Source: Tritrichomonas musculus
Taxonomy: Eukaryota; Parabasalia; Tritrichomonadida; Tritrichomonadidae
NCBI GenBank assembly: GCA_039105265.1
Contig: JAPFFF010000002.1
Coordinates: 5,456,001 to 5,520,000 of the forward strand
Length of the DNA stretch: 64,000 nucleotides
Direction: 5' to 3'
Shown here piece by piece: positions 8,451 through 17,366 of the stretch; position 1 is the stretch's first letter, and each line of letters begins with the position of its first letter. The position numbers and the translations under genes were made by a program. Below the pieces are notes generated by a model. It did no database searches. It saw only the letters and a program-made list of their open reading frames with translations, and was not told the DNA's origin.

Positions 8451-11400
8451 ATGCTGACTAAATTTAAAGGCGATATTCAATTTAAAGTAGATGGTAAAAC
8501 ATATTTAGGTTCTCAATTGTTAACATCAAAATCGAATGAGTTTGAAACTGTTGAAGGTTTTTCTGATTATCATGTTACTAGAGATGCATTAACGGTTGAA
8601 GATGAAAAATTAAATATACAAATGAATGATGATGATATAACAAAACTATTACAAATCGATGATAAGACAGAAGTATTTAAAATCAATTTGAGAAAGAATG
8701 TTTTCTTAGATAGTGAAGGAAAATATATTTATCAATTATCAATTTATGTTTTGAATAAAAATTTCGTATGTCCATGTGTAACAGCTGCTGAAGATAAAAA
8801 AGTGACAATTACTGAAGAAACATCAACAACTCCATACATAAAAGTTGATAAGAATTTAAGTCTTGATTTGAAATCTTTGTACATTAATGGTGAAATTAGT
8901 ATTATTTATCAATTACCTTTAAATCATTTGAAATCAACATTACCTTCCATCAAATGTGATATCATAGATTCTAGAAATAGTTTGAAATTACATGAATCTG
9001 ATAACTTATATTTATACAAACCAAGTATAATCACTGAAGAACAAATTTTTGATAGAAATTCAGTAACCGATGAAAAATCAAATTTCAAAGATTGTTATAA
9101 AATGGTTTTCAAAATTCCAACTGATTATCAAATTCCAACTGGTTTAAAATTTGAATTCAAAGATTATTGTTTTGGAAATCAATGGAGTTTAACCTATGAT
9201 GGTGAAAAATGGAGTGGTTTGAATGTTCAAGGTCATATCACAGGAAAAATTATTAATAAACGTAATTTACAAGTTCCAGGGAAAGGTGAAACAAAATATC
9301 AAGAAAGAGATGGAGCAGAAATAATGATGAGAAGATCAAAATGGAATACTTATGCAGTTCATAAAAGATGGGATTATACTTGGGGTGAATCTGAAAATCC
9401 AATTGAAAAACTTTTTCAAGATTCTGATGTTCAAACAAAAATATTATTAAAAGATGGTACTGAAATTGATGGAGGTGAAAAAGGTTTGACCTTTGTAAGA
9501 GAATATCTTCCAGTTGGATGGACAGAAGGAAATCTAAGATATGATTGTTGTGTAATTCGAGCTTATATTAATAAATATACCGAAGTAAAAGACAATTTAC
9601 AATTTGATAATTGGGATCGAGTATATTTAGATTTGAAACTCTCATTTACCAAAGAATGGAATAGATTAAGTTTTTACCCATCAAATTTGTATACTGGACA
9701 TGGTGATTATGATAAAAATTATTTTAGTCTCAGAGGTGATTTGGATACAATTGAGAAATTAAATTGTCATGAATTTGGTCAATTTGGAGTTAACAATCAA
9801 GATATTGCAATTTATTTATTTAAAGATTTAGTAGATCCAATTGAAGAAATTAATTGGGATAAAAATACTAATCCATTTGAATATATAATTAATCAACAAT
9901 ATTATGAAGTGAGTCCAAATCCAAATGCAGCAACTACTTTATATACTGATTACAACATAACTTCATCAAAAATAATTACAGCAGACAATATTACAACAAT
10001 GAGATCAGATTTGAATTTAGTTTCGAACACAGTTGATGTTGTTTCTGTTGATGTTGATAATTTAGATAAATCAGTTGAAGGTTTGAAATCAAGAATGGCA
10101 TTAACTGAACAAATTACTGAAAAATTAGAAGCTGATATTGACAAAATTAGATTAAAACAAAAAATTCAAATGGTTGCAGGAATGTTAGCTTTTAGTGCAA
10201 ATGGTCTAATATTTGGTGCAGAAAAAATTACTAGTTGTGTATCTGGTTTATGGAAACAATTTGTTCAATCTCGTCAAGAAATGGAATTACCTGATTTATC
10301 AAGAAGTATTGGAGTATCATTAAATAGTGTTCGAAATTGGTGTGAATCAGGTCCAACAGAAATTCCAGTATTTGATGAAAAAGAAGAAGAAATGATTATG
10401 ACTGTTGGGGGTGCAAAATTATTAACTTATTCATTTAGAGATTCAATGAAGAAACCATTATTGAAAATTGTAGATAAAATTGAAGAAATTGAAAGTGATT
10501 ATATTTCCAGAAGTGAACTAACAAGAATGGATACAATTGATATTGTTACTTATTATCAAGATGAACAAGCTGCAGTTTTATTTCAAGCAGAAGATGAATT
10601 AAAAAATGGTATTTGTGTATTTAAATTATTCACATCTGAAGGTCAAAAACGATTATATATCAAAATTGAACAAGGTACAATAACTGATTATAAAGGAGTT
10701 GATACAACAACAACAATAGATAGCATCACAATTGAAGGTCTTCCAAAATCGGAAGAATATCGTACAAAATATTTATCCAATATTCGTAAAATTGATAAAA
10801 ATATAATTATAACAGGAGAAAATACTGACTATAAGATTGCTGGATGTATCATTGAAAACAATACATTTATGAGACTTTTAGTTGAGAAAACTCCAGCTGA
10901 TATTGCTTATTTATCTGATATTGAAGCTTTAGATGAAAAAATAAATGCATTAGCAGTCAATAGTCATCAAAATGATGTTGCAATGTTTAGTCTTGAATAT
11001 CCAACAACTGACGAAGTAAATACTGCTTTAGAAACTATTCAACAAGAATTAGCTAAGAAACCAAATATTGAAGAATTATATACGAAAGAAGAAGCAGATG
11101 CAAAATATCGAAGCAAAAATGATTTGATATATAAAGATGCAGTCGATGTGCCTTTTGAAAATGTCCAAGATAATTCAGGATCGTGGGAAGTCAAAATAAC
11201 ATTGACTAGTGGAATTCACCTTGTTGGAACAATATCAAATAACGATGGCTTTGTAAAAGAGTTTGATTATTTGTTTGATTATAATGGTGTTATTACTGAA
11301 GATGGAGTTAATGTCGATGTTGAAATTGATGGAACAACCTATAACTTGACCTATTATAAAAACGATAGATTTGGTCAATGCTTTTACATCGATAATGGGG

Positions 11401-12458
11401 AAGACTCTTTTGATACCAAATTAATATTAGCGGAAAAAATATTGAAGCAAGATAAAATAGCATTAAAAAGTGAAATCCCTGATGATTATGCTTATTCAAA
11501 AAGTGAATCCGATGAAAAATATCGAAGCAAAACTGATTTGAAAGTTGGGAATAAAATTATTCTACCAATAACAAACGGCCCTTACGAACCAGAATATTTG
11601 CTTGGTGATTTCTTTTCTACTTCCTTCATTCCATTCCAAGAAGGTGCTCACTTGGTTGGTGTGACTGGCTCAAATGTAAATGAGGAATTTGATATCATAT
11701 TCAAGACGGAAAGTACAAAAAACATACACGATACAATTGCTCATGTTATGGATATAAGTGTTGGCTCGTTTTATTGGGAAGAAGCAACAGGTGTACTTTA
11801 TAATTACTCTGGAACATATCCAGTACGAGTTACTCTAGCTGAATTTGGTGAAGAAGATCAAATAGCATTGAAAAGTGAAATTCCTGAACCTGTTGATTTG
11901 ACCAATTATGCATTGAAAAGTGAAAATGATGAACTGAAGACAAGGATAGATAATACATCCAAATCTCATCAAGATCTAGCTAGGATAGTAGGTGATAATG
12001 TATCTACAATATTAACAATGAACAGTCAGATATCAACTCTACAGCGTGAGAATGAATCATTAAGAGCTAAGTTAGATGCATTAATGAATAAATTAGCACG
12101 AATCAATTATACATTCAGTGTAGCGAATAGTAATATCATTCGTTATCAATTCGAGAAACAACTTGACGAATATGATGGAACACTCTATTTGACTTATAAT
12201 GAAACCAGAGATAATGTTACCAGTGTAAACGAAATCAAAATCAATATATCATTCAACGTTAATAATACGCCTACGAGTGAATATCAATGTGAACCAACTA
12301 AGATCTGGTTAAACAATATTGAATTTCCATTAGATGTTAACAGCAATTTCGTGATCAATGCAACAGCTAATTACATAATGATTAACTCGTCATTCTTTAC
12401 ATCAAATGGTATCTTAACTGCAGATAACACTAAGAATGTAATACATTCATTACAGTAA
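8451..12458 (+). CDS. Giant fibre-like protein with phage-tail-fibre-style repeats
   Basis: The frame opens with TTG at 8415, but the first ATG is at 8451 (MLTKFKGD), giving 1335 residues. An N-terminal beta-rich region of about 500 residues is followed by a heptad coiled coil (about 515-560) and a hydrophobic Gly/Ala segment (about 565-590). Three copies follow of a short module resembling the collar repeats of phage tail fibres: YTKEEADAKYRSK near 880, YSKSESDEKYRSK near 1010, and TNYALKSE near 1150. Two of them are preceded by IALKSEIP. A final coiled coil (about 1190-1215) leads to a C-terminal beta-rich domain. I infer a trimeric attachment fibre of the virion. It is the longest gene of the element in this window. 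Confidence 0.6.
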   Translation: MLTKFKGDIQFKVDGKTYLGSQLLTSKSNEFETVEGFSDYHVTRDALTVEDEKLNIQMNDDDITKLLQIDDKTEVFKINLRKNVFLDSEGKYIYQLSIYVLNKNFVCPCVTAAEDKKVTITEETSTTPYIKVDKNLSLDLKSLYINGEISIIYQLPLNHLKSTLPSIKCDIIDSRNSLKLHESDNLYLYKPSIITEEQIFDRNSVTDEKSNFKDCYKMVFKIPTDYQIPTGLKFEFKDYCFGNQWSLTYDGEKWSGLNVQGHITGKIINKRNLQVPGKGETKYQERDGAEIMMRRSKWNTYAVHKRWDYTWGESENPIEKLFQDSDVQTKILLKDGTEIDGGEKGLTFVREYLPVGWTEGNLRYDCCVIRAYINKYTEVKDNLQFDNWDRVYLDLKLSFTKEWNRLSFYPSNLYTGHGDYDKNYFSLRGDLDTIEKLNCHEFGQFGVNNQDIAIYLFKDLVDPIEEINWDKNTNPFEYIINQQYYEVSPNPNAATTLYTDYNITSSKIITADNITTMRSDLNLVSNTVDVVSVDVDNLDKSVEGLKSRMALTEQITEKLEADIDKIRLKQKIQMVAGMLAFSANGLIFGAEKITSCVSGLWKQFVQSRQEMELPDLSRSIGVSLNSVRNWCESGPTEIPVFDEKEEEMIMTVGGAKLLTYSFRDSMKKPLLKIVDKIEEIESDYISRSELTRMDTIDIVTYYQDEQAAVLFQAEDELKNGICVFKLFTSEGQKRLYIKIEQGTITDYKGVDTTTTIDSITIEGLPKSEEYRTKYLSNIRKIDKNIIITGENTDYKIAGCIIENNTFMRLLVEKTPADIAYLSDIEALDEKINALAVNSHQNDVAMFSLEYPTTDEVNTALETIQQELAKKPNIEELYTKEEADAKYRSKNDLIYKDAVDVPFENVQDNSGSWEVKITLTSGIHLVGTISNNDGFVKEFDYLFDYNGVITEDGVNVDVEIDGTTYNLTYYKNDRFGQCFYIDNGEDSFDTKLILAEKILKQDKIALKSEIPDDYAYSKSESDEKYRSKTDLKVGNKIILPITNGPYEPEYLLGDFFSTSFIPFQEGAHLVGVTGSNVNEEFDIIFKTESTKNIHDTIAHVMDISVGSFYWEEATGVLYNYSGTYPVRVTLAEFGEEDQIALKSEIPEPVDLTNYALKSENDELKTRIDNTSKSHQDLARIVGDNVSTILTMNSQISTLQRENESLRAKLDALMNKLARINYTFSVANSNIIRYQFEKQLDEYDGTLYLTYNETRDNVTSVNEIKINISFNVNNTPTSEYQCEPTKIWLNNIEFPLDVNSNFVINATANYIMINSSFFTSNGILTADNTKNVIHSLQ

Positions 12459-12481
12459 AAAAAAATATTTGATAATCTCTC

Positions 12482-13015
12482 TTATACAACAACATATTTC
12501 AAACAAATATGATAAACATTAACTAAATCATTAAATTCTTTGTTATAAACTTGTTTGAAATCTGTTACCATTTCACCATCTTCATTAATTATTTTTATTG
12601 CTTCAATTTTTCGAATAGGTGATGCTTTAGATGCACAACATTTAATATCTTCATCAATATAAATTTCTACAGATGAACAATTTTTACCTAATATTGTTTT
12701 GATTATTTCTTGTAAACTTGCAATTGGTATAATAATACAATTTTTAGATATTAAATTCGAAATTAAAGCTTTATCTTGATCTAATAATATTTTTGCATAT
12801 GTTTCCAAAATTAAATATTTAACATCTTTTTCAATTTCATTATTTTTGATATCAGGTAATTCAATTTCACGAGTTATAACAATATCTTCTTTCCCATCAT
12901 CTCTTTTATTAATTATTATATTATTTGTTAAGTTGTTTGTACTTTGACTAGCTGCTGAAGGCTCTAACGAAATATTAGCATTTACTCCTGCATTCGCTGC
13001 TCTTTTCTTAATCAT
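12482..13015 (-). CDS. Hypothetical protein with Asn/Ser-rich N-terminus
   Basis: This is a 177-residue protein. The first 35 residues are low-complexity (Ala, Asn, Ser), and the rest looks like a mixed alpha/beta domain with hydrophobic strands and a CC pair near residue 128. It is convergent with the giant fibre gene, with 23 bases between stops, and starts a long run of leftward genes. The family is not recognised. Confidence 0.5.
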   Translation of the reverse strand: MIKKRAANAGVNANISLEPSAASQSTNNLTNNIIINKRDDGKEDIVITREIELPDIKNNEIEKDVKYLILETYAKILLDQDKALISNLISKNCIIIPIASLQEIIKTILGKNCSSVEIYIDEDIKCCASKASPIRKIEAIKIINEDGEMVTDFKQVYNKEFNDLVNVYHICLKYVVV

Positions 13016-13035
13016 TTTTGAGTTTCTGAAAAAAT

Positions 13036-13302
13036 TTATGAAATTTGAAAATACTTTTTGATGACTAATGTGCGATCTAATGTTTGTTTCATCCTAAATA
13101 TAATATCTTCAAGTTCATTAAAATCTGTTTCTATTTCTTTTTCTATAACACTTATATTCTTTGAAATATTCATACATTCACAAGATTCAGTAAAACTATC
13201 TGTATTCATAAATGTATCAAATAATTCACTTTTGATTTCACTAAATAAATGTCTTAATTCTTGTCTATCGTCCTTTAAAGCTTTTGGTAATGATAAAGTC
13301 AT
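13036..13302 (-). CDS. Small helical hypothetical protein
   Basis: The 88 residues are charged and probably helical throughout. The start at 13302 is separated by only 24 bases of A/T-rich DNA from a divergent small gene at 13327, so both must use a very compact shared promoter. The family is not recognised. An 87-codon frame on the opposite strand overlaps it but is low-complexity and judged a shadow. Confidence 0.5.
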   Translation of the reverse strand: MTLSLPKALKDDRQELRHLFSEIKSELFDTFMNTDSFTESCECMNISKNISVIEKEIETDFNELEDIIFRMKQTLDRTLVIKKYFQIS

Positions 13303-13326
13303 TTTTTTTAAAAATAAATAAAAAGA

Positions 13327-13437
13327 ATGGCATTTGGAAGTTTTAATAAAAAAATTAGTGCTAAACCAGCAGTCTTATTAAATCCAAGAAAAGATCCAAA
13401 TATTTTCAATAAGCCAATATTTCAACCTTTATCTTGA
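13327..13437 (+). CDS. Tiny basic protein (36 aa) beginning MAFG
   Basis: ATG at 13327 opens a 36-codon frame ending TGA at 13435-13437. The product is basic and Pro/Asn rich and begins MAFGSFNKK, sharing its MAFG opening with the Gly-rich protein at 1684-1950. Its last 16 bases overlap the convergent gene starting at 13658. The coding call rests on the ATG just after an A-rich leader and on the tight fit between neighbours. It could be chance. Confidence 0.35.
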   Translation: MAFGSFNKKISAKPAVLLNPRKDPNIFNKPIFQPLS

Positions 13438-13658
13438 TTTCTAAAATCATGAAATCGAATTGGTCCAATTGGATGAAGTGTTTTTTTGGGATAAATTTTT
13501 TGTATTTCTTTTCGAAGATTTCTATTTTCATTCTTTGGAAAATACATCAATGCCAATGAACCTTTTTCATCAAGAAGAAACGGTTTTCTAGAACCATCAT
13601 CGTCAATAACCCAAATTATTTTCCACTTTGACTTGTGTACATATCGTTGACCTTTCAT
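13422..13658 (-). CDS. Small hypothetical protein
   Basis: The 78 residues are basic and contain an aromatic strand (KWKIIWVIDDDGSRKPFLLD) followed by a charged helix. The ATG at 13658 touches the TAA of the upstream gene (TAAATG), so the two genes are probably on one transcript or translated from very close starts. The family is not recognised. Confidence 0.5.
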   Translation of the reverse strand: MKGQRYVHKSKWKIIWVIDDDGSRKPFLLDEKGSLALMYFPKNENRNLRKEIQKIYPKKTLHPIGPIRFHDFRNQDKG

Positions 13659-14208
13659 TTATTTTTTTGGTCGACCAGATTGCCCTTTAACCGTTTTATC
13701 TAAATCTTTTAATTGTTTGATAGTTGCACCTTCAGGAATTGGAATTCCTTTCCTTTCTAATTTCTTGACCATCTCATTATATATCTCATCTTTGGACCTC
13801 CACTTACCTTTTTGTTTTTGTTTTTGCTTTGGTTGATTTGAATTGGTTATTTTCAGATCATCTTCAATTGGAACATAATTATAATCAATTTCGACTATTG
13901 GTTCTTGTTTTGGTAATTCAGATGGTGGATTATCAAAATAATTATCATAAAATTCAGATGGTGGATTATCGAAATAATTATCATAAAATTCAGGATTATC
14001 ATCATATTGAGTTCTTAACGGTGACTCTTTTTGAACCGTTTTTGTTGGTTTTATTGAATCTTGAATAATATTTTGTTTGAATTTCTCACTATTTGGAAGA
14101 GTTGTAATAACTTGTTTTTGTTTTTGTTTTGGTTCTGGTTTTTGTATTGGAAGATTTACATGAACTACGGGAGGTAAATTTATGGAACTAGAGTTTTTTT
14201 TTGCTCAT
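13659..14208 (-). CDS. Gln/Lys/Pro-rich protein interrupted by an A9 homopolymer frameshift
   Basis: Reading leftward from 14190 there is a long open frame of about 175 codons with no usable ATG. It ends with a Lys-rich tail (GRPKK) at the stop at 13659. Just upstream an ATG at 14208 opens MSKKKL and stops after a run of nine A (14194-14202 on the minus strand). One base fewer in that run would join the ATG to the long frame. The protein has a QKQKQ-rich linker, two copies of EFYDNYFDNPPS and a basic C-terminal domain. Either the run is miscounted, the gene is broken, or the ribosome slips there. The first 29 bases also overlap the upstream gene's 3' end. Confidence 0.5.
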
Positions 14209-15596
14209 TTAATCTTTTCACCATTGTTTGAGCATATTGTGATCGATTAGATAATGAAGGTCTTTGAGTTTGAGTACCGACTGCATCATTTGTTTCTGTT
14301 ATTGGTGGTTGCACAGGTTCGCTAACACTCACTGGCGGTGGATTGGGTTCGCTAACACTCACTGGTGGTGGAGGTGGAGTTTCGGTTATTGGTTTTTGTT
14401 TTCTTTCTCTCTTTTTATATACTAGATTATTTGATTCAATTAATTCAATTATTTCTTTTCTTTTCATTGTTTCATTAAAATCAATACCATTTCTTCTTAA
14501 CAATCTTCGAAGACTATCAATTTTAATTCCTTTATATTTTTCTCTCAATTCTTGATTTCTTTGTTTTGCTTCATTTGCCTTCGCCTTTTTTGGCTTTGGC
14601 TCACTTTCTTTCGCCTTTTTCGGTTTTGTTTGTTTCTTCTCTTTCGCATCAACAAAATCTTTTGCTCTAGGAACATTCGCTCTTGTCTTCGCCTTTTTTG
14701 ATTTTTTCCCAAATTTACCTTTTGCTATATCTTTCATTGTTTGGGCTAAATCCATTCTTGTTGCATCTGCTGGAATTGGATTGAGCTCAACATCTTCTAA
14801 GTCTATTGAATTGATTGCATTTAATAAAGTTCCATAAGATAAATATTGATATCGACCTTTTTGAATACAATCTGCTTCATGTAACCAGATATTTAATTTT
14901 TCGTCATCTGTATTGTTATCTACTTTATATCCTAATTTTTGTAATTTTTCTATTCTTTTAGCTTTTGGTATTTCACCATATTTTGCTATCATTTTATATA
15001 TTTTATCTAATCTTTTCTTCTCTTTCGCATCAACATAATCTTTTACTCTAGGAACATTTGCTCTTGTTCTTTTTGGCTTTGGCTCATTTTCTTTTCGCCT
15101 TTTTTGGCTTTGGCTCATTTTCTTTCGCCTTTTTTGGCTTTGGCTCATTTTCTTTCGCCTTTTTTGGCTTTGGCTCATTTTCTTTCGCCTTTTTTGGCTT
15201 TGGCTCATTTTCTTTCGACTGTAACTGTGGTGGAATTCCTCCTTTGAGTACCCATTCCATCTTCTCTTGTTTTTTCTCTCCTGCTTTCTTTTTTCGTTTC
15301 CAAGCTAATGCTGCATTCAGGTCATCAGAATGAGCTTTTTTGACTTCTTGAGCTACAATTTTTGTTCCTTTTTTCCTTTTTGCCCATTCTCTTGGAGTAA
15401 AAACATATTCATGAACTCCTTTGATTACATGAATCAAATTATCAACTGTTTTGATTCTATAATATCTATCATCAGTAAAAGAATAACTATCTCCTTTTCC
15501 AACATCTGTTCTCATTTTGGCATTTGATATTTGTTTCATTAATTTTTTCGCTTCTGATGTTGTATTTGATCGTGTTGTATTCACTTTTTTTGACAT
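14180..15596 (-). CDS. Very basic SAP-like DNA-binding protein, split by a 1-base insertion
   Basis: Two overlapping frames appear to be one gene. The 5' frame (15596 to 15084, 170 residues) starts MSKKVNTT and runs into a repeat of ENEPKPKKAK. It stops early because one extra A occurs in the last repeat copy (near 15092-15095). The other frame continues ENEPKPK and carries the rest to 14180. This 3' part has two copies of the motif TRANVPR(V/A)KD(Y/F)VDAKEKK, a helix-extended-helix segment like a SAP or Rho-N domain (LRRLLRRNGIDFNETMKRKE), and a Pro-rich tail. High Lys content suggests a genome-condensing core protein. The apparent ATG at 15208 lies in the repeat read in the wrong frame and is not a real start. 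Confidence 0.6.
15083..15215 (-). repeat. 30-bp tandem repeat encoding ENEPKPKKAK
   Basis: About four near-identical 30-bp units encode a Lys/Pro decapeptide. The leftmost unit has four T instead of three before CGCC on the plus strand (15092-15095), which shifts the frame. Partial degenerate copies occur again near 14575-14630. Replication slippage in the array is the likely source of both copy-number change and the frameshift. Confidence 0.8.
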
Positions 15597-15636
15597 TTTT
15601 ACTTACAAAAATAATATCGAATTTCAATTTTTAAAT

Positions 15637-16215
15637 TTAATTCTTTGTTCTTCTTTTATATCCTTTTTGTGGTCCTGGTTTCTTTCTAGGTGTTCCATCT
15701 TTTTTCAATTCTCCTTTCTTTTGTCCTTTATCTGATCTTGTTTTTCTTGGTAATCGAGGTCCATAATGTCTTTCTCGTGGTTTTCTTGTTCCATTCGGTT
15801 TTTTCCTTGGTTGTCTTGGTTTATTTGATGTTTTTCTTTTATTTTTATATCCTGTTTCTGCCCAACGTGCAAGAATTGCTTGTAATGTTTCTTTTGTATC
15901 ATCAGGTGAAAAATGGATTCCTTCTTTTCTCGCAAAATCTTGTAAATCTTTTAAATTAACATGTGACCAATCATAAGCAGGTAGATCTAAATATTTTCTT
16001 GGTGTCTTTGGAGCTGGAGCTGCTGTTGCTTCTACTACATCAGCTGCTGCTTGCATTGCTTCTCCTGCTTGATTTAATACCTTTGCTGTTGATTTTTTGA
16101 TTTTGATATCAGATAATGTCTTCGCTGAGGTTGTTGTTGGTGGTGGTCCTGTTGCGAATTTTATATTCCTTGCACGTCTAGCGTTTTTTCCTGGATTGTT
16201 TTTTTTCGATACCAT
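15637..16215 (-). CDS. Basic SAP/AT-hook-like protein, candidate DNA-condensing core protein
   Basis: The 192 residues are strongly basic. About residues 88-125 form a SAP-like helix pair (LKDLQDFARKEG ... ETLQAILARW). The C-terminal 60 residues are rich in Arg-Pro, Lys-Pro and Gly-Arg, including AT-hook-like RKKPNGTRKPRER and RKKPGPQKG. The middle has an Ala-rich linker. This architecture fits binding and compaction of AT-rich DNA inside the capsid, by analogy with core proteins of other double-jelly-roll viruses. The exact family is not known to me. Confidence 0.6.
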   Translation of the reverse strand: MVSKKNNPGKNARRARNIKFATGPPPTTTSAKTLSDIKIKKSTAKVLNQAGEAMQAAADVVEATAAPAPKTPRKYLDLPAYDWSHVNLKDLQDFARKEGIHFSPDDTKETLQAILARWAETGYKNKRKTSNKPRQPRKKPNGTRKPRERHYGPRLPRKTRSDKGQKKGELKKDGTPRKKPGPQKGYKRRTKN

Positions 16216-16262
16216 CTTTTATTTTTGATTTTTCATTAAATTATCAAAAAATAAAATTATTT

Positions 16263-16511
16263 TTATCGTTCTTTTCTTCGATCCTTTTTATCTTTTTTGA
16301 GCTTGGTTTTGATATGGATTGTATTCCGAAATGATCTTGGTGATGGTTTATACAAATCCGTATACCATGCTGGGAGTACAAGTTCTTTTATTGCTTTTGG
16401 AGGTCCTGTTGCTTTTGATGATCCTGATTTGACTGTAAAGATCATTACGGGGTTTGCTGGGGGTCGTGCTTTCTTTTTCGGTGTCGTCCTTCTTTGTTTT
16501 TTTACTGGCAT
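16263..16511 (-). CDS. Small very basic protein
   Basis: The 82 residues have basic ends (KKQRRTTPKKKARPP at the N-terminus and KLKKDKKDRRKER at the C-terminus) around a short hydrophobic core. It lies between two other genes on the same strand, next to the SAP/AT-hook protein. A role in binding packaged DNA is plausible. The opposite strand also has a 72-codon frame, which is a shadow. Confidence 0.55.
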   Translation of the reverse strand: MPVKKQRRTTPKKKARPPANPVMIFTVKSGSSKATGPPKAIKELVLPAWYTDLYKPSPRSFRNTIHIKTKLKKDKKDRRKER

Positions 16512-16549
16512 TTGATTCTTTCATTAAAATTAATTTTTCAAAAAACTAA

Positions 16550-16798
16550 TTACATCAAACCTATTTCCAGTTCTAACTTCTCTAATATAAATTGCTCTAA
16601 CATATTAATGAAATGAGTATCAATTTGATTAGCAATTCTTAAATTTAAAACAATTCTTTGATCAAATAGTCCAATTGATTTATTGAATATTTCATTCATC
16701 CAATAATTTTTCATTTCTTGTGAATTTGCAAATCTCCATTCCAATATTAAGAATAACGTATCATTAATTTCTTTGAGTTCATTCTTGATGTAATTCAT
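16550..16798 (-). CDS. Small helical hypothetical protein
   Basis: This 82-residue helical protein is rich in Leu, Ile and Asn, with no recognised domain. Its ATG at 16798 lies inside the last codons of the upstream gene (overlap 16779-16798), so translation is probably coupled or both use very close transcripts. Confidence 0.5.
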   Translation of the reverse strand: MNYIKNELKEINDTLFLILEWRFANSQEMKNYWMNEIFNKSIGLFDQRIVLNLRIANQIDTHFINMLEQFILEKLELEIGLM

Positions 16799-17105
16799 TT
16801 TCTATCTCATTAAAATCTTCTTCATTTTCATTTTCCTCTTCTCCATTTTCAGGATCTTCAAAAGTTTTATTTAAGTTATCAACACTCTTTGATTTTGTTA
16901 TTTTTCTATTTCCTCCTTTCAAATGTGGTCTTGATGGCCTATCTTTTTTCATCCAATCTGACCACCTTACTGAAAATTCATTACCTTCATATAAATAATG
17001 AATACGAATATCTCCTCTTTTGTAATCATCTAATAATATACAATTTTCTTTAGCCATTTCTTCTCTCACTTTTTGAGTATTCCAACGGATCCTAGTCTTT
17101 GTCAT
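16779..17105 (-). CDS. Hypothetical protein with aromatic beta domain and acidic tail
   Basis: The frame opens with TTG at 17120, but the first ATG is at 17105 (MTKTRIRWNT), giving 108 residues. The first 65 residues (ILLDDYKRGDIRIHYLYEG, then VRWSDWMKKDRPSRPHL) have the layout of small domains found beside homing endonucleases and in viral accessory proteins, in which an aromatic hairpin precedes a W..W..G/RP motif. The usual zinc-binding cysteines are absent. The C-terminus is Glu-rich. It may share the promoter region 17106-17182 with the divergent membrane-protein gene. Confidence 0.5.
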   Translation of the reverse strand: MTKTRIRWNTQKVREEMAKENCILLDDYKRGDIRIHYLYEGNEFSVRWSDWMKKDRPSRPHLKGGNRKITKSKSVDNLNKTFEDPENGEEENENEEDFNEIENELHQE

Positions 17106-17182
17106 ATATTTTTGAGACAAAATAAAAAATTAAAAAAATTAAAAAAAACGGTTAGATCGGTTTTGACAGACCATTTTTATTA
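17106..17182. promoter_or_regulatory. AACGG/TTTTGACA promoter block, probably bidirectional
   Basis: The plus strand carries AACGGTTAGATCGG, TTTTGACAGACC and then ATTTTTATTA directly before the ATG at 17183. The same CGGTTTTGACA core precedes most genes between 21 and 29.3 kb. The opposite strand reads AACCG twice toward the gene starting at 17105. This copy marks the boundary between the virion-gene block on its left and the motif-bearing block on its right. Confidence 0.65.
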
Positions 17183-17359
17183 ATGTCTGAACCATTGATT
17201 GATCTCTCAGGAACAGAAAGAATTGAACACCGTGATGATAATTCCTGTTGTCCTTGTGATTCTCCACCTCCTAATTGGTGTTTATGGACTCTTGTTGTTC
17301 TCTTTATTTTGAACATTTGCTTTGGTCTTCTCGAATACTTTTTAAGTTTAACTAAGTAA
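17183..17359 (+). CDS. Small Cys-rich single-span membrane protein (58 aa)
   Basis: ATG at 17183 opens 58 codons ending TAA at 17357-17359. The product has an acidic N-terminus, a cluster SCCPCDSPPPNWC, and a hydrophobic span of about 20 residues (LWTLVVLFILNICFGLLEYF). The cysteines beside the span could be lipid-modified or form disulphides. It directly follows a copy of the shared promoter motif in the right orientation. That favours it over the 71-codon frame on the opposite strand (17152-17367), which would read through the promoter. It ends 7 bases from the convergent polymerase gene. Confidence 0.65.
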   Translation: MSEPLIDLSGTERIEHRDDNSCCPCDSPPPNWCLWTLVVLFILNICFGLLEYFLSLTK

Positions 17360-17366
17360 ACAATCA

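Noticed and set aside
15058-15333. 91-codon plus-strand frame of FFGFGSFSFA repeats
   Set aside because: It is the antisense of the Lys/Pro repeat. The composition is explained entirely by the opposite strand.
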